This document shows positions 51,028-60,568 of a stretch of 64,000 bases of DNA, piece after piece (the first letter of the stretch is position 1; each line of letters starts with the position of its first letter). The notes beneath the pieces were generated by a model. The model did no database searches, was not told the DNA's origin, and was given only the letters and a program-made list of their open reading frames with translations. Made by a program: the position numbers and the translations under genes. This DNA comes from Muribaculaceae bacterium (lineage in GTDB: Bacteria; Bacteroidota; Bacteroidia; Bacteroidales; Muribaculaceae), in the NCBI GenBank assembly GCA_017557425.1, contig JAFYYU010000012.1, forward strand, positions 124,001-188,000, read 5' to 3'.

Positions 51028-52002
51028 ATGGATTATCTCTTATTACTGGTCGGCTTGGGAGTGCTGCTGTTGGCGGCTAACTACCTCGTGGATTCGTCGG
51101 TCGCCATCGCCCAGCGTGCCAAGATATCCAATTTCATCATCGGATTGACCATTGTGGGCATTGGCACCAGCTCGCCCGAATTGTTCGTGTCGGTGTCCTC
51201 GGCATTGAACAATAGCGGTGACATCGCGATGGGTAACGTTTTGGGTTCCAACATCGCCAATGTGTTCCTTATTATGGGTGTGGCAGCATTGATTCTGCCG
51301 TTCCCCATCGAGCGCTTGCAGCGGCGTCGCGACATTCCGTTTGTCATCTTGGCATCACTGTTTGTCATGTTTATCGCCAACGATGCAATTGTGCCGGGCA
51401 TCAAGACCAATTCTCTCTCAAGGCTGGATGGCATTGTCCTGCTGGTACTCTTTATCGGCTACATGTGCTGGGTAATCGTACAAAAGGGCAAAGATCCCAA
51501 GAAAGCGCTGGAAGAGGCCGACGAGGAGGCGTCCTCGTCCCTCACGGGCAAGAACCCGTGGCTGCTATGGGCCATCGCCATTGTGTCGCTGGTCGCCTTG
51601 ATCTGGGGTGGCAATTTGTTCCTTGACAGCGCCAAGAATCTGGCGCGTGCCTGGGGCATGAGTGAAGCCGCCATTGCCATCACCATAGTTGCTGTGGGTA
51701 CCTCGCTGCCCGAGTTGGTTACTGCCATCATTGCAGCCAGCAAGAACAACCCGCAGCTGGCTCTGGGTAACGTGATCGGCAGCAACCTGTTCAACCTGAT
51801 GTTTATTTTGGGTACTGCATCCACTGTCAAGTCTTTGACGTTCGTGGACATCAATTTATGGGATTATGCTGTGATGCTTGGCTCTGCCGTGATGTTGTTC
51901 ATGGTGATTTACACGTTCAAGAAGAACAAGTTTGACCGTGTCGAGGGTGCCATTTTTGTGCTCGCATACATTGCTTACACGATTTACCTGTTTATGCGTT
52001 AA
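51028..52002 (+). CDS. Calcium/sodium antiporter (CaCA family, YrbG-like)
   Basis: 324 residues, about ten membrane helices in two inverted halves. The alpha-repeats show GIGTSSPELFVSVSSALNNSGDIAMGNVLGSNIANVF in the first half and VAVGTSLPELVTAIIAASKNNPQLALGNVIGSNLFNLMF in the second, the Na+/Ca2+ exchanger signature. A short acidic loop (EEADEEASSSL) lies between the halves. Extrudes Ca2+ in exchange for Na+ or H+. Read from the mtnN-luxS operon; no functional link to them is known. Confidence 0.93.
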   Translation: MDYLLLLVGLGVLLLAANYLVDSSVAIAQRAKISNFIIGLTIVGIGTSSPELFVSVSSALNNSGDIAMGNVLGSNIANVFLIMGVAALILPFPIERLQRRRDIPFVILASLFVMFIANDAIVPGIKTNSLSRLDGIVLLVLFIGYMCWVIVQKGKDPKKALEEADEEASSSLTGKNPWLLWAIAIVSLVALIWGGNLFLDSAKNLARAWGMSEAAIAITIVAVGTSLPELVTAIIAASKNNPQLALGNVIGSNLFNLMFILGTASTVKSLTFVDINLWDYAVMLGSAVMLFMVIYTFKKNKFDRVEGAIFVLAYIAYTIYLFMR

Positions 52003-52049
52003 ACCTTGGTGCCTGATAGGTGTCATAAACAGAAATAACACGATTCACA

Positions 52050-53327
52050 ATGAATAGGACCAAGAGATTTTTAGCCTTAATCTGCACAGGCTCGATGATG
52101 CTTGCCATGATGGCGCAGGGCAATGTGGACACACGTGCCCACATCTTTGACAACAACGTGCGATCCCTCAAGGTGTGCCTGGCGAGCAACATGTACATTC
52201 CGCCGGTGCTCATGATGAACAGTGATGACTGTTTGCTGGTCAACTTCGATTACATAGATTATGACGTTCACTATCTGCGCTACAGCGTCACCCACTGCAA
52301 TGCCGATTGGCAGCCGTCGCAGTTGATCGAGAGCGAGTATGTGAGCGGCTTTAACTATGCCGACATCGATGACTATGCCCCTAGCGAGGCGACTTACGTC
52401 CACTACTATAATTACCAGTTCATGCTGCCCAATTCCGACATGGAATTTCTGGTCAGCGGTAATTATCTGCTCAGCGTGTATGAGCAAGACAATCCCAGCA
52501 ATATCCTTTTCCAGACCCGTTTCTCGGTATGTGAGGGCAAGGTAGGCGTCTATCCCCAAGTGACCTCACGCACTGATATAGAGTATAACAACCGCTTCCA
52601 ACAAGTGTCGTTCGACATTCGCTACAAGCCTAACCAGATAAAGGACCCTTACAGCGAGTTTACCTGCATCGTCAGCCAGAATTCCCGTGAGGATAATGCC
52701 GTGACAGTCAACCGCCCCACAATGGTCGGTGTGGACCATGTGACCTATGAGCACAATCGTGACCTCATCTTTGCTGCTGGCAACGAGTTCCGCCGTTTTG
52801 AGACGGTCAATGCCCATAATATCAACATGGGGGTGCAGTCGATCCGCTATTTTGAGCCCATGTATAATGCCATGCTCATGATAGATGAGCCTCGCAACGA
52901 GACGCAGTACCTGTATGACCAGACGCAGTTTGGACGTTTCACCATCCGCAATGCCGAGGCTTTTGGCGAGAGTGCCGTCCAGGCCGACTACATGATCACG
53001 CATTTCACGCTCGACACTTACGGAAAACTCAATGGCGGCAACGTGTGGCTCTATGGCGAGTTCCTCAACGGTTATCCCGCCTCACAGGCGATGATGAAGT
53101 ATGATGCCAGCAGTGGCTGTTACACCGCCGACCTGCTGCTCAAACAGGGAGCATACAACTATATGTATCTTTGGGTTCCCGATGGCACGAGCGTAGGCCA
53201 GACGTCTAAAATCGAGGGTGACCACTACGAGACCGTCAATGAGTATTTGGTCAAGGTCTATGACCGCCCCATAGGCGAGCGCTACGATCACTTCGTGGGC
53301 TACGGTGTAGCCCACTCAGGAATCTAG
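52050..53327 (+). CDS. DUF5103 (type IX secretion plug-like) protein
   Basis: 425 residues with signal peptide MNRTKRFLALICTGSMMLAMMAQ. The beta-rich body, including RSLKVCLASNMYIPPVLMMNS, LVNFDYIDYDVHYLRYSVTHCNADWQPSQL and the middle FQTRFSVCEGKVGVYPQVTSRTDIEY, matches the DUF5103/T9SS plug family by shape and spacing as I recall it. A plug in this system sits at the outer-membrane translocon. The stop codon is inside a CTAG repeat shared with nspC. This gene supports, with the T9SS-like tail at 20.1 kb, that the organism has type IX secretion. Confidence 0.75.
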   Translation: MNRTKRFLALICTGSMMLAMMAQGNVDTRAHIFDNNVRSLKVCLASNMYIPPVLMMNSDDCLLVNFDYIDYDVHYLRYSVTHCNADWQPSQLIESEYVSGFNYADIDDYAPSEATYVHYYNYQFMLPNSDMEFLVSGNYLLSVYEQDNPSNILFQTRFSVCEGKVGVYPQVTSRTDIEYNNRFQQVSFDIRYKPNQIKDPYSEFTCIVSQNSREDNAVTVNRPTMVGVDHVTYEHNRDLIFAAGNEFRRFETVNAHNINMGVQSIRYFEPMYNAMLMIDEPRNETQYLYDQTQFGRFTIRNAEAFGESAVQADYMITHFTLDTYGKLNGGNVWLYGEFLNGYPASQAMMKYDASSGCYTADLLLKQGAYNYMYLWVPDGTSVGQTSKIEGDHYETVNEYLVKVYDRPIGERYDHFVGYGVAHSGI

Positions 53328-53363
53328 ATCTTCTAGACCTTCTAGACCTTCTAGATTATCTAG
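53323..53363. repeat. CTAG array with 9-bp period between DUF5103 and nspC
   Basis: CTTCTAGAC units place CTAG at 53324, 53333, 53342, 53351 and 53360, exactly nine bases apart. The first and last CTAG supply the TAG stop codons of the two convergent genes. Confidence 0.8.
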
Positions 53364-54502
53364 CTCATTCGGGTCTTGTAGTCGATGTAATCGAATTCAC
53401 GTAACACTTCTACGGTGCCGTCCATGCGTTTGAGCAGGATGGACGGGTGCTGTATGCCGTTGAACATGTTGGTCTTGACGGTGGTGTAGTGATTCATGTC
53501 CTCTAAGGTGATGCGGTCGCCTCGCTTGAGCGGATTCTCGAAGCTCCAGTCTCCCACGTAGTCCCCGCTCAGGCACGAGTTGCCGCCCATGCGGTAAGTC
53601 GGCTTCGACGGGTCAACCTCGTCGAGGGCCTGCGTGATTTTGGGTTTGTAAGGCATCTCCAGGCAGTCGGGCATGTGGCAGGCAAATGACACATCCAATA
53701 TCGCCGTGCTGATACCGCTGTTGCTCACCACATCGACTACTGTAGCTTCCAGATCGCCCGTCTGCCAGCACCATGCGCTGCCGGGCTCCAGAATCAGCTG
53801 CAGATTGGGATAGGCCCCTTGGAAAGCCCCCAGCACCTGCTCCAAGTGCCTGATGTTGTAGCCTTCACGTGTCATCAGGTGGCCGCCGCCCATATTGAGC
53901 CATTTCAGGCGTGGCAAATACTTCCCGAATTGCTGTTTCAACGCCAACAGCACCTTTTCCAAGTCAAAACTGGTGCTTTCGCACAAGGCATGGAAGTGGA
54001 AGCCCTCGATTCCTTCGGGCAACTCCTCCAGACCTTTGGCCAGTACACCAAAACGTGATCCGGGACAACAGGGATTGTAGATGTCAGTCTCGATGACCGA
54101 GCACATGGGATTCACGCGCAAGCCGCAACTTACCTGCTCGCCAGGCCAGTCGGCATTGTGCTGGTTCACCTTGTCAGCAAAGCGCTGGTACTGCTCTATC
54201 GAGTTGAAGGTGATGTGTGAACTGCCGGCAATGTAGGCGTCGATGGTCTCGTCGGTATAGGCGGGGCAGTAGGTGTGGGTGCGGCATTTCAACTCATCGA
54301 TGGCCAGCAGCATCTCGTTGATGGAACTGGCAGTGGACTCGATGCCGTATTCCCTGAAGATGTCAAACGTGCGCCACAGCGCATTGGCCTTAAAGGCCAT
54401 GATGATATCCACTCCCGTGCGCTGGGCAACTCCGGTAATCAGTTCGATGTTGCGGCGCAGCTTTTCCTCATACACGATATAGTAGGGCGTCTTATATTCC
54501 AT
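53360..54502 (-). CDS. nspC: Carboxynorspermidine decarboxylase NspC
   Basis: 380 residues. PLP-dependent decarboxylase of alanine-racemase fold III that makes (nor)spermidine from carboxy(nor)spermidine. PLP Lys in IIMAFKANALWRTF, FHFHALCES, NMGGGHLMTREGYN (Gly-rich phosphate loop), and EPGSAWCWQTG. Catalytic C-terminal Cys region SCLSGDYVGDW. Its partner carboxyspermidine dehydrogenase is not in the window. It lies 12 nt after uvrD/pcrA, on the same strand. Confidence 0.95.
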   Translation of the reverse strand: MEYKTPYYIVYEEKLRRNIELITGVAQRTGVDIIMAFKANALWRTFDIFREYGIESTASSINEMLLAIDELKCRTHTYCPAYTDETIDAYIAGSSHITFNSIEQYQRFADKVNQHNADWPGEQVSCGLRVNPMCSVIETDIYNPCCPGSRFGVLAKGLEELPEGIEGFHFHALCESTSFDLEKVLLALKQQFGKYLPRLKWLNMGGGHLMTREGYNIRHLEQVLGAFQGAYPNLQLILEPGSAWCWQTGDLEATVVDVVSNSGISTAILDVSFACHMPDCLEMPYKPKITQALDEVDPSKPTYRMGGNSCLSGDYVGDWSFENPLKRGDRITLEDMNHYTTVKTNMFNGIQHPSILLKRMDGTVEVLREFDYIDYKTRMS

Positions 54503-54514
54503 TGTCGTTGAGTT

Positions 54515-56866
54515 TTATAGGATTTCAAATTTGGCGAATTTCAGCAGCAGTTTACGCGTCTGCCCGTCAAGAAATGCCACGTCAATCTTGGCGTCACTGC
54601 TGGTGTCGATACTGGTGACCGTCCCACGCCCGAACCGCTGGTGCAGGATCTCACACCCCACGCTCAATTCCTCAACCGTGTGGATCGTGAAACTGCCATT
54701 GCCCGCTGGTGGCGGTGGGGTAGGTGAGACAGGCCTTGCCGTCGGCGTTTGTTTGGGTAAGGGTGCTGTCTTGGGCCTGGCTGTCGTCGTTGTCCGTGTG
54801 GACCGAGGCTCCGCCTCGGTAAAAAAGCGTGTCTTCGTCCTTGGCGTCACTGGTGCCGAGTTGGTGCTGCCCATGAGCAGAAAATCAGGGTTGATATCCC
54901 GCAGGAAACGGCTCATCACGCAGCTCTTGGTCTGCCCGTTGTGGTAACGTGAGGTGGCATAGGTGATGACGCAGTTCACCTCGGCGCGGGTGATGGCGAC
55001 GTAGAGCAATCGTCGTTCCTCCTCAATCTGAGCCAGCGAGTCCATGCTCATGGCGCTGGGGAACAGGTCTTCTTCCACACCCACGATGATGACGTTGCGG
55101 AACTCCAGACCCTTGGCGGCATGGACGGTCATCAAGGTTACTTTCTCGCCGTCGGGGTCGTTCATGTCCTGGTCGGTCAACAGCGACGTTTCAGCCAGGA
55201 AGTCTCCGATTTGGCAATGCTCGTCGCCGCTCTCCAGTTTGCCCTGCTGGAAGTCGTTTACAGCATTCATCAACTCGTCCAGGTTCTCGATGCGGCTGAT
55301 GTTCTCGGGCGTGTTGTCGCCCATAAGCACGCTTTTCAGTTTGGTGCGGCGGATGGTCTCGGTCGCAACCGTCAACGCATCGCTGCCGCTCCTGTTCAGT
55401 TCAATCAGGGCGTTCATCAGGGTTGTGAAACCCTCCAGTTTGGACAACGTGCCCCGGTTGACGGCCAACCCGTATTTTTCGGGGTCACTCATCACCTGCC
55501 ACATGCTCACGCTGTGCTCGCTGGCGCAGTGGGTGATCTTCCCGACCGTAGTGTCGCCGATGCCGCGTGACGGGTAGTTGATGACGCGCCTCAAGGCTTC
55601 ATCGTCGTCAGGGTTGATGACGAGCCTGAAGTAGCAGATGGCATCCTTTACCTCCTTGCGCTGGTAGAACGATAGGCCGCCGTAGATGCGGTAGGGGATA
55701 GCGCTACGCATATTGCCGTGCTTGTCGCGACGGCCGCCGTTGCTCAAGGCCTCCTCCAGCACGCGCGACTGGGCATTGGTACGGTACAGCACGGCATAGT
55801 CCTCGTAGCTGTCGCCTTGTCGCGCCTTTAGCGCTGCAATCTGGTTGGCGACAACATAAGCCTCTTCATAGTCGCTGAAACAGCGGATTACGGGGATGCG
55901 CTCTCCCACCTTGTTCTTGCTGAACAGGTGCTTGCGGATTTGTCCTTTGTTTTTCTCGATGAGGCTGTTAGCGGCATCGGTGATGGTCTGGGTCGAACGG
56001 TAGTTGCGTTCCAGCTTAAAGGTCTTGATGTCGGGGTAGAAGCGTTGCAGGCGCAGGATGTTGTCGATGTTCGCGCCGCGGAAACTGTAGATGCTCTGTG
56101 CATCGTCACCAACGACACACAGGCGGTTGTATTTCTTGCACAGCTGGTGCACGATCAGGTGCTGCGAGAAGTTTGTGTCCTGGTACTCGTCGACGAGGAT
56201 GTAGCGGAAGAACTCCTGGTAGCGTTCCAACACGTCCTCATGGTCGCGCAGCAGCAGGTTGGTGTAGAACAGCAGGTCGTCAAAGTCCATCGCACCGGCT
56301 ATGCGGCAGCGGTTCCAGTAGGCCTTGTAGATGTTTACCGTCAGCGGACGTTGCGCGTCGCGGTCGGCATCAATCAGGGCTTGGTTGCGGGCATAGTCCT
56401 CAGGCGAGATGAGGGCGTTCTTGGCATTGCTGATCTGGGTTTGGATAGTCGCGGGTTTATAAACCTTGTCGTCCAGACCCATATCCTTGACAATGAGTTT
56501 GATGAGCGAGCGCGAGTCGCTCTGGTCATAGATGGTGAAGTCAGGCTTGAAACCGATGAGCTCGGCGTTGCGGCGCAGCAATCGGGAGAAAATCGAGTGG
56601 AATGTGCCCATCCACAACTGAGCGGCGACCTCAGGACCCGCCAATGGCTCGATGCGCTCACGCATCTCACGGGCGGCCTTGTTGGTGAACGTGAGGGCCA
56701 TGATGCGCCAAGGCTCGTATCCCTGTTGGAGCAGGTGCACGATTTTATAGGTCAGCACACGTGTCTTACCCGACCCGGCACCGGCAATCACCAGTTGCGG
56801 CCCGTCACAATATTCGACGGCCGCACGTTGCTGCTCGTTCAGTTTCTTCAAGTAATCCTCACCCAT
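54515..56866 (-). CDS. UvrD/PcrA-type superfamily 1 DNA helicase
   Basis: 783 residues. 3'-5' helicase with Walker A AGAGSGKTRVLTYKI (residues about 29-43), Q-motif LNEQQRAAVEY, ALTFTNKAAREMRER, ILVDEYQDTNFSQHL (Walker B), CVVGDDAQSIYSFRGAN, FKLERNYRST, VTLMTVHAAKGLEF and EERRLLYVAITRAE (motif VI). Disordered Pro/Thr linker (residues about 660-710) and a small C-terminal domain (GCEILHQRFGRGTVTSID, a tudor-like PcrA-type tail). It acts in nucleotide excision repair, recombination and replication-fork processing. 15 nt after the YARHG gene. Confidence 0.95.
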   Translation of the reverse strand: MGEDYLKKLNEQQRAAVEYCDGPQLVIAGAGSGKTRVLTYKIVHLLQQGYEPWRIMALTFTNKAAREMRERIEPLAGPEVAAQLWMGTFHSIFSRLLRRNAELIGFKPDFTIYDQSDSRSLIKLIVKDMGLDDKVYKPATIQTQISNAKNALISPEDYARNQALIDADRDAQRPLTVNIYKAYWNRCRIAGAMDFDDLLFYTNLLLRDHEDVLERYQEFFRYILVDEYQDTNFSQHLIVHQLCKKYNRLCVVGDDAQSIYSFRGANIDNILRLQRFYPDIKTFKLERNYRSTQTITDAANSLIEKNKGQIRKHLFSKNKVGERIPVIRCFSDYEEAYVVANQIAALKARQGDSYEDYAVLYRTNAQSRVLEEALSNGGRRDKHGNMRSAIPYRIYGGLSFYQRKEVKDAICYFRLVINPDDDEALRRVINYPSRGIGDTTVGKITHCASEHSVSMWQVMSDPEKYGLAVNRGTLSKLEGFTTLMNALIELNRSGSDALTVATETIRRTKLKSVLMGDNTPENISRIENLDELMNAVNDFQQGKLESGDEHCQIGDFLAETSLLTDQDMNDPDGEKVTLMTVHAAKGLEFRNVIIVGVEEDLFPSAMSMDSLAQIEEERRLLYVAITRAEVNCVITYATSRYHNGQTKSCVMSRFLRDINPDFLLMGSTNSAPVTPRTKTRFFTEAEPRSTRTTTTARPKTAPLPKQTPTARPVSPTPPPPAGNGSFTIHTVEELSVGCEILHQRFGRGTVTSIDTSSDAKIDVAFLDGQTRKLLLKFAKFEIL

Positions 56867-56881
56867 GACTGCCTACCATAC

Positions 56882-57802
56882 TTATTTCTCCTGATTCTTG
56901 ATGAGTTCTATGTTCAATCGCTCTATGCATGAGAGGTTGATGTCATCGTTGTTGTCAGTGGGATGGTACCACGGCTCATTGCCAAAATATTCTTTCAAAT
57001 CCTTGGATTTAAAGACATAGCCATGACAGGCCAGGATAGAATTGCGCATCAGGCGGAGCATATGTTCGTCAAAGTCATATAATTCGTTGCCGTAGAGCAA
57101 CATGTTGTTGGCAAAGTCAAAACGGCCGCTGTCGGGATCACACTCAGTGAGCAAGATTCCGTCACCGGGCAGCCTGTGCCATGTGCCGTAATCATCAAAG
57201 TACACAGCGTGGAGTTCCAGCCCGTCGATGGTGTAGATGACTTCCATCGGGCCGCTGAGCGGTGTGCCCTCGCCATCAAAAGAGATGAGCCCTGTCGTAT
57301 GCCCGTTAAAAGTAACAGCCTCCACGGGGATATAAACGCCTCCAACGTTGGCTTTGTCCCAGTCGATAGTCACGCGGGTGCCATCCTGCATGCGGTAGGT
57401 TCCCCTGACTACTCCCATCCAGTGCAGCTCATTCAGGATTTTATTGTCCACCTCGTCGGTTTTGGACAGCAGCCTGAAAAGGCTCCCTGATGTGTCATAG
57501 AAACAGAGCACGTCAAAGTCTTCTTCTTGGAAGTGTTTGACCGTCACACCCTCCTCATAGGGCATATAACCGTCATTGGGGCCCTGGGCGGTGTGGAAAA
57601 TGTCCAGTTTGTCCGTCTCGGGCACGAGCATAAACTCAATTTCCTCACCCTCGACCGTGGCGCTCATCAAGACATTGCCGCTCTGGAGCGGGGAGGCGGT
57701 ATAGATGATGGCCCCGTTGTACCAATGGGTGCCTGATTCTATGTGCTGGGCCTGTAGTGTGAATCCACAAATAAGCATCAGGAAAATTGCGATCTGTCTC
57801 AT
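56882..57802 (-). CDS. Secreted protein with C-terminal YARHG-like domain
   Basis: 306 residues with signal peptide MRQIAIFLMLICGFTLQAQ. The last 60 residues match the YARHG domain: MLRLMRNSILACHGYVFKSKDLKEYFGNEPWYHP, then LSCIERLNIELIK. The usual Y-A-R-H-G reads L-A-C-H-G here, so the invariant Arg is a Cys. YARHG proteins are extracellular with an unclear function. The N-terminal 230 residues are beta-rich and unassigned. Second-to-last gene of the seven-gene minus-strand run before uvrD. Confidence 0.75.
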   Translation of the reverse strand: MRQIAIFLMLICGFTLQAQHIESGTHWYNGAIIYTASPLQSGNVLMSATVEGEEIEFMLVPETDKLDIFHTAQGPNDGYMPYEEGVTVKHFQEEDFDVLCFYDTSGSLFRLLSKTDEVDNKILNELHWMGVVRGTYRMQDGTRVTIDWDKANVGGVYIPVEAVTFNGHTTGLISFDGEGTPLSGPMEVIYTIDGLELHAVYFDDYGTWHRLPGDGILLTECDPDSGRFDFANNMLLYGNELYDFDEHMLRLMRNSILACHGYVFKSKDLKEYFGNEPWYHPTDNNDDINLSCIERLNIELIKNQEK

Positions 57803-57838
57803 CGATAATAGGCTTTTTTGATTAATATCATGATTTTT

Positions 57839-58552
57839 CTACTCCTGAGGCCATCCCATGTCGTCCATCTCATCCTCGTCGTTGTCCAGGGTATAGGAGT
57901 TTTCTCCCGAATGGTTATAGACGTGTCTCATACCGTTGTAATAATAATGGTGGAACCAGTCTTCGCCATTTGGGGATGTCTCATGGACAATGAGGGTCAG
58001 GTCGTACTCAAAGCCTAAGTAATAGTCGATGCGGGAATCGCTCCATTTGCGCTTGAGCCCTGCATATGGCACCTCTTCGGGTGTCATTGTGCAGGTCGCC
58101 GGGTCGTAGTCGTAGAAACAGCAGAACGGCATTTGTCCAACGTTGGTTTCCTCAAGACAGATGGCAAAGAGGGTGTGGCCGTTCTCACGTTCATAGGTGC
58201 GTGCCTCGATACGCTGGGTGCCGAGCATGCCGTCATCAAATGAGGCGCAGTTGAAGTCTTCAAGGTCGAGATACGTGTGCCCCGAGCAGTCATCACAATC
58301 CGTCACATCGTTTGAGACGAAGAGTCTGTCCCCGGCTTCGTCTATCAGCGACTGCACGGCTTCGGTCGGCCATGCTGTGTGGAATGCCTTCAGCAAGGTC
58401 ATCAGGTTTGCCGTCTCGTTGTTGTCGTAAACCTGTATGCGCTCGCTCTTCCAGCCTCCGTCAATGGCCGCAAGGGGCATGAAGTCGGTCTCCATGCCTT
58501 TGCCGCCAAATGCAACTGCCCAACATGCCAGTAAGATGATTGCCTTTTTCAT
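57839..58552 (-). CDS. Secreted protein of unknown function (237 aa)
   Basis: 237 residues from MKKAIILLACWAVAFGGKG, a signal-like N-terminus (58552). The frame extends upstream over the neighbour, but this start fits. Body is rich in Asp and Cys (TDCDDCSGHTYLDLEDFNC, MPFCCFYDYDPATC). The end is acidic (DNDEDEMDDMGWPQE). Not a family I recognise. Gap of 36 nt to the YARHG gene and 4 nt to the 482-residue gene upstream. Confidence 0.6.
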   Translation of the reverse strand: MKKAIILLACWAVAFGGKGMETDFMPLAAIDGGWKSERIQVYDNNETANLMTLLKAFHTAWPTEAVQSLIDEAGDRLFVSNDVTDCDDCSGHTYLDLEDFNCASFDDGMLGTQRIEARTYERENGHTLFAICLEETNVGQMPFCCFYDYDPATCTMTPEEVPYAGLKRKWSDSRIDYYLGFEYDLTLIVHETSPNGEDWFHHYYYNGMRHVYNHSGENSYTLDNDEDEMDDMGWPQE

Positions 58553-58556
58553 CTCG

Positions 58557-60005
58557 CTATTGATTATTGTTGATTTCTTGCCAGAAGATGAAGGGCTCTC
58601 TGGCTTCGGGGATGGCTTCCATATAGGCTTTCCCCTCGGCTGCACTCATGGTCTTGCCGTTGAGGGAACATTCGTCGATTTCGCCGTAAACCTCCAGGGC
58701 GTGGAACTCTTCAACGACCTTGCCGCCCCGCATCTTATAGACTTCGGTATAATATGACGGTCCTCCGGCAGGTCCTGAGAGTACCAGGTAATGGTTGTCG
58801 TTGCTGCTCTCAGGGAATGAGGGCTTCAGGTTGGCTCTCACCGTTCCGATCAGTTTGAGCACCCCGTCCTCGCGGCTGAAGAAAGCGCCGTTTTCCTCTG
58901 CATCGTCGCTGATCCAGATCTGCTCGCCCTCCCAGTCGATAAAGACGTGTGCCCACTTGGTCAATTCCACATCTTTGTTCTCGTGGGGGTCATCGGCGAC
59001 ATAGAGCCTTTTCATCTCCGCGATATCCTTCTTCCACACGGGGAAATTCTCATCGATCAGGGAGTGGTAAACGGTATATTCCCGTTGGTCGAATTTGCCG
59101 TCTTGAATGAGGAACATGCCTGTGGTGGCACTCTCGGGGGCCCAGTGCACGTAGCAGAGTTCAGGCCCTTGAGGACCGTCAAAAGCCGCTACGATATAGC
59201 CGGGAAAGTACTCTCCGCCGTCATCGGCGTGCCATACGGGCCCTTCGGTCGGATCATACCAGCCCACTGCGGGATAGGAATAGATTTTGTCGCCGTCGGT
59301 GATAATCTCCAGAGCCAAGGAGTTTTTATAGTCTTGGTCTGGCTTCTTGTTGGGGTTATCGTATTCCCCTTGGAACTGTAGCACGCCGTAGGTGTAGCGG
59401 TCACCGATGATGTAGGCTTTTACCGATCTCTCGGCTTTCATGCCGTATTTGGCTTCCATCTTTTTAATGACGTTTGACGGCAACGGCAGGATTTCGCCAT
59501 CCGAGGCCGGCTTGATTGCCATCGGCTTGTGGGTGGCAAGATAGCTGTCGGTAACGACGACGATGCCAGGCGGCTCGTCAGCATTCAGCGCAGGTTTGCC
59601 GAGCAAGTCAAATCGGGCGCCCGGCGATGGAATCTGGGGCCTGCCGTGCAGCTCGCCCGGGAAGATCTTCTCGCCGTCGGGGTTGAGCAGGACCTCATCG
59701 ACAAACTTCACGTCCCGCGTCTTGCCGCCGTCAACAATCAGCTTGGTGTATTGCGAGGCGTTGCGGCGGAATTGCTCCTGTAATTCCCATCCCTGATGCT
59801 CCTCTTGATAGAATTCGGGATATTCCTCGTCCAGCTGGGGCTCTTCCAGGTTAGCCCAATAAACCATCTGCATCAGGCCGTTGTTGTTGCCGAGCAGGAA
59901 CATCGGTGGGGGCGTGGCCCCGTTCTTGTTCTCGGGACCGCTGCCTGCCGTCATGGGAAGCATGCTGCAGGCAAAAAGCAAAGTGATTAAAATTGTTTTA
60001 TTCAT
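58557..60005 (-). CDS. Secreted protein of unknown function (482 aa)
   Basis: 482 residues from MNKTILITLLFACSMLPMTAG (60005), a signal peptide; the frame is open upstream inside the neighbour but this start is clear. It has Tyr/Trp/Gly-rich segments (GNNNGLMQMVYWANLEEPQL, GEYFPGYIVAAFDGPQGPEL). No catalytic motif seen. It overlaps the XAC2610-like gene by 8 nt, implying translational coupling. Confidence 0.6.
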   Translation of the reverse strand: MNKTILITLLFACSMLPMTAGSGPENKNGATPPPMFLLGNNNGLMQMVYWANLEEPQLDEEYPEFYQEEHQGWELQEQFRRNASQYTKLIVDGGKTRDVKFVDEVLLNPDGEKIFPGELHGRPQIPSPGARFDLLGKPALNADEPPGIVVVTDSYLATHKPMAIKPASDGEILPLPSNVIKKMEAKYGMKAERSVKAYIIGDRYTYGVLQFQGEYDNPNKKPDQDYKNSLALEIITDGDKIYSYPAVGWYDPTEGPVWHADDGGEYFPGYIVAAFDGPQGPELCYVHWAPESATTGMFLIQDGKFDQREYTVYHSLIDENFPVWKKDIAEMKRLYVADDPHENKDVELTKWAHVFIDWEGEQIWISDDAEENGAFFSREDGVLKLIGTVRANLKPSFPESSNDNHYLVLSGPAGGPSYYTEVYKMRGGKVVEEFHALEVYGEIDECSLNGKTMSAAEGKAYMEAIPEAREPFIFWQEINNNQ

Positions 60006-60567
60006 CGTCGTCAAAAAGATTTGATATTTTTTCGTCAATGATTTCGAGTTGCCAGCCGTCCCAGACATACGTCCATGTCGTTTTTTCCGCTGCGTCCGTG
60101 CGTGTGGAGCTGGTGATGGTCTTGCTGTCGGCGTGGAATTCGGGATTGGGGATTTCGTCAAATCCGGGGACCAGGGCAAGGCACTTGTTCTCTTCGTCCC
60201 ACACATATGCGGCATAGTAATCCTCGATACGCCCTACGGAATTGCGTCCAATGAAAATCAGCAGGTCGGGGAAGCCGTCAAAGTTGATGTCGATCTCGTC
60301 GTCCACCCAAATGGCCGCTACATCGGCACCGGGTGTTCCGGCTAGCCTCTCCACCAGTTCGTGCTCAACTTCCATACAGGGGCTGCTGTGCTGCGTGGTG
60401 TAACCCTTGACCGCAATCCGGCTAGGATAATCATCGCCGTCGGTGATAAATGAGGCCTCAAAGCGGAAGTCGCTACGTTGGGGACCCGGATTTGTCTGCT
60501 GGGGCTCTTGTGCGTGGGCGCACGTCCACAGGAGTATCAGCAGACCTGTCAATAGCGTCGCTCTCAT
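59998..60567 (-). CDS. Secreted XAC2610-like protein
   Basis: 189 residues with signal peptide MRATLLTGLLILLWTCAHA. The core INFDGFPDLLIFIG, NKCLALVPGFDEIPNPEFH, TSSTRTDAAEKTTW and YVWDGWQLEII recalls XAC2610-related proteins, described as inhibitors of a secreted effector in Xanthomonas. That analogy is by memory and motif only. It lies one nt after the first gene of the cluster and overlaps the next by 8 nt. Confidence 0.5.
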   Translation of the reverse strand: MRATLLTGLLILLWTCAHAQEPQQTNPGPQRSDFRFEASFITDGDDYPSRIAVKGYTTQHSSPCMEVEHELVERLAGTPGADVAAIWVDDEIDINFDGFPDLLIFIGRNSVGRIEDYYAAYVWDEENKCLALVPGFDEIPNPEFHADSKTITSSTRTDAAEKTTWTYVWDGWQLEIIDEKISNLFDDDE

Positions 60568-60568
60568 T

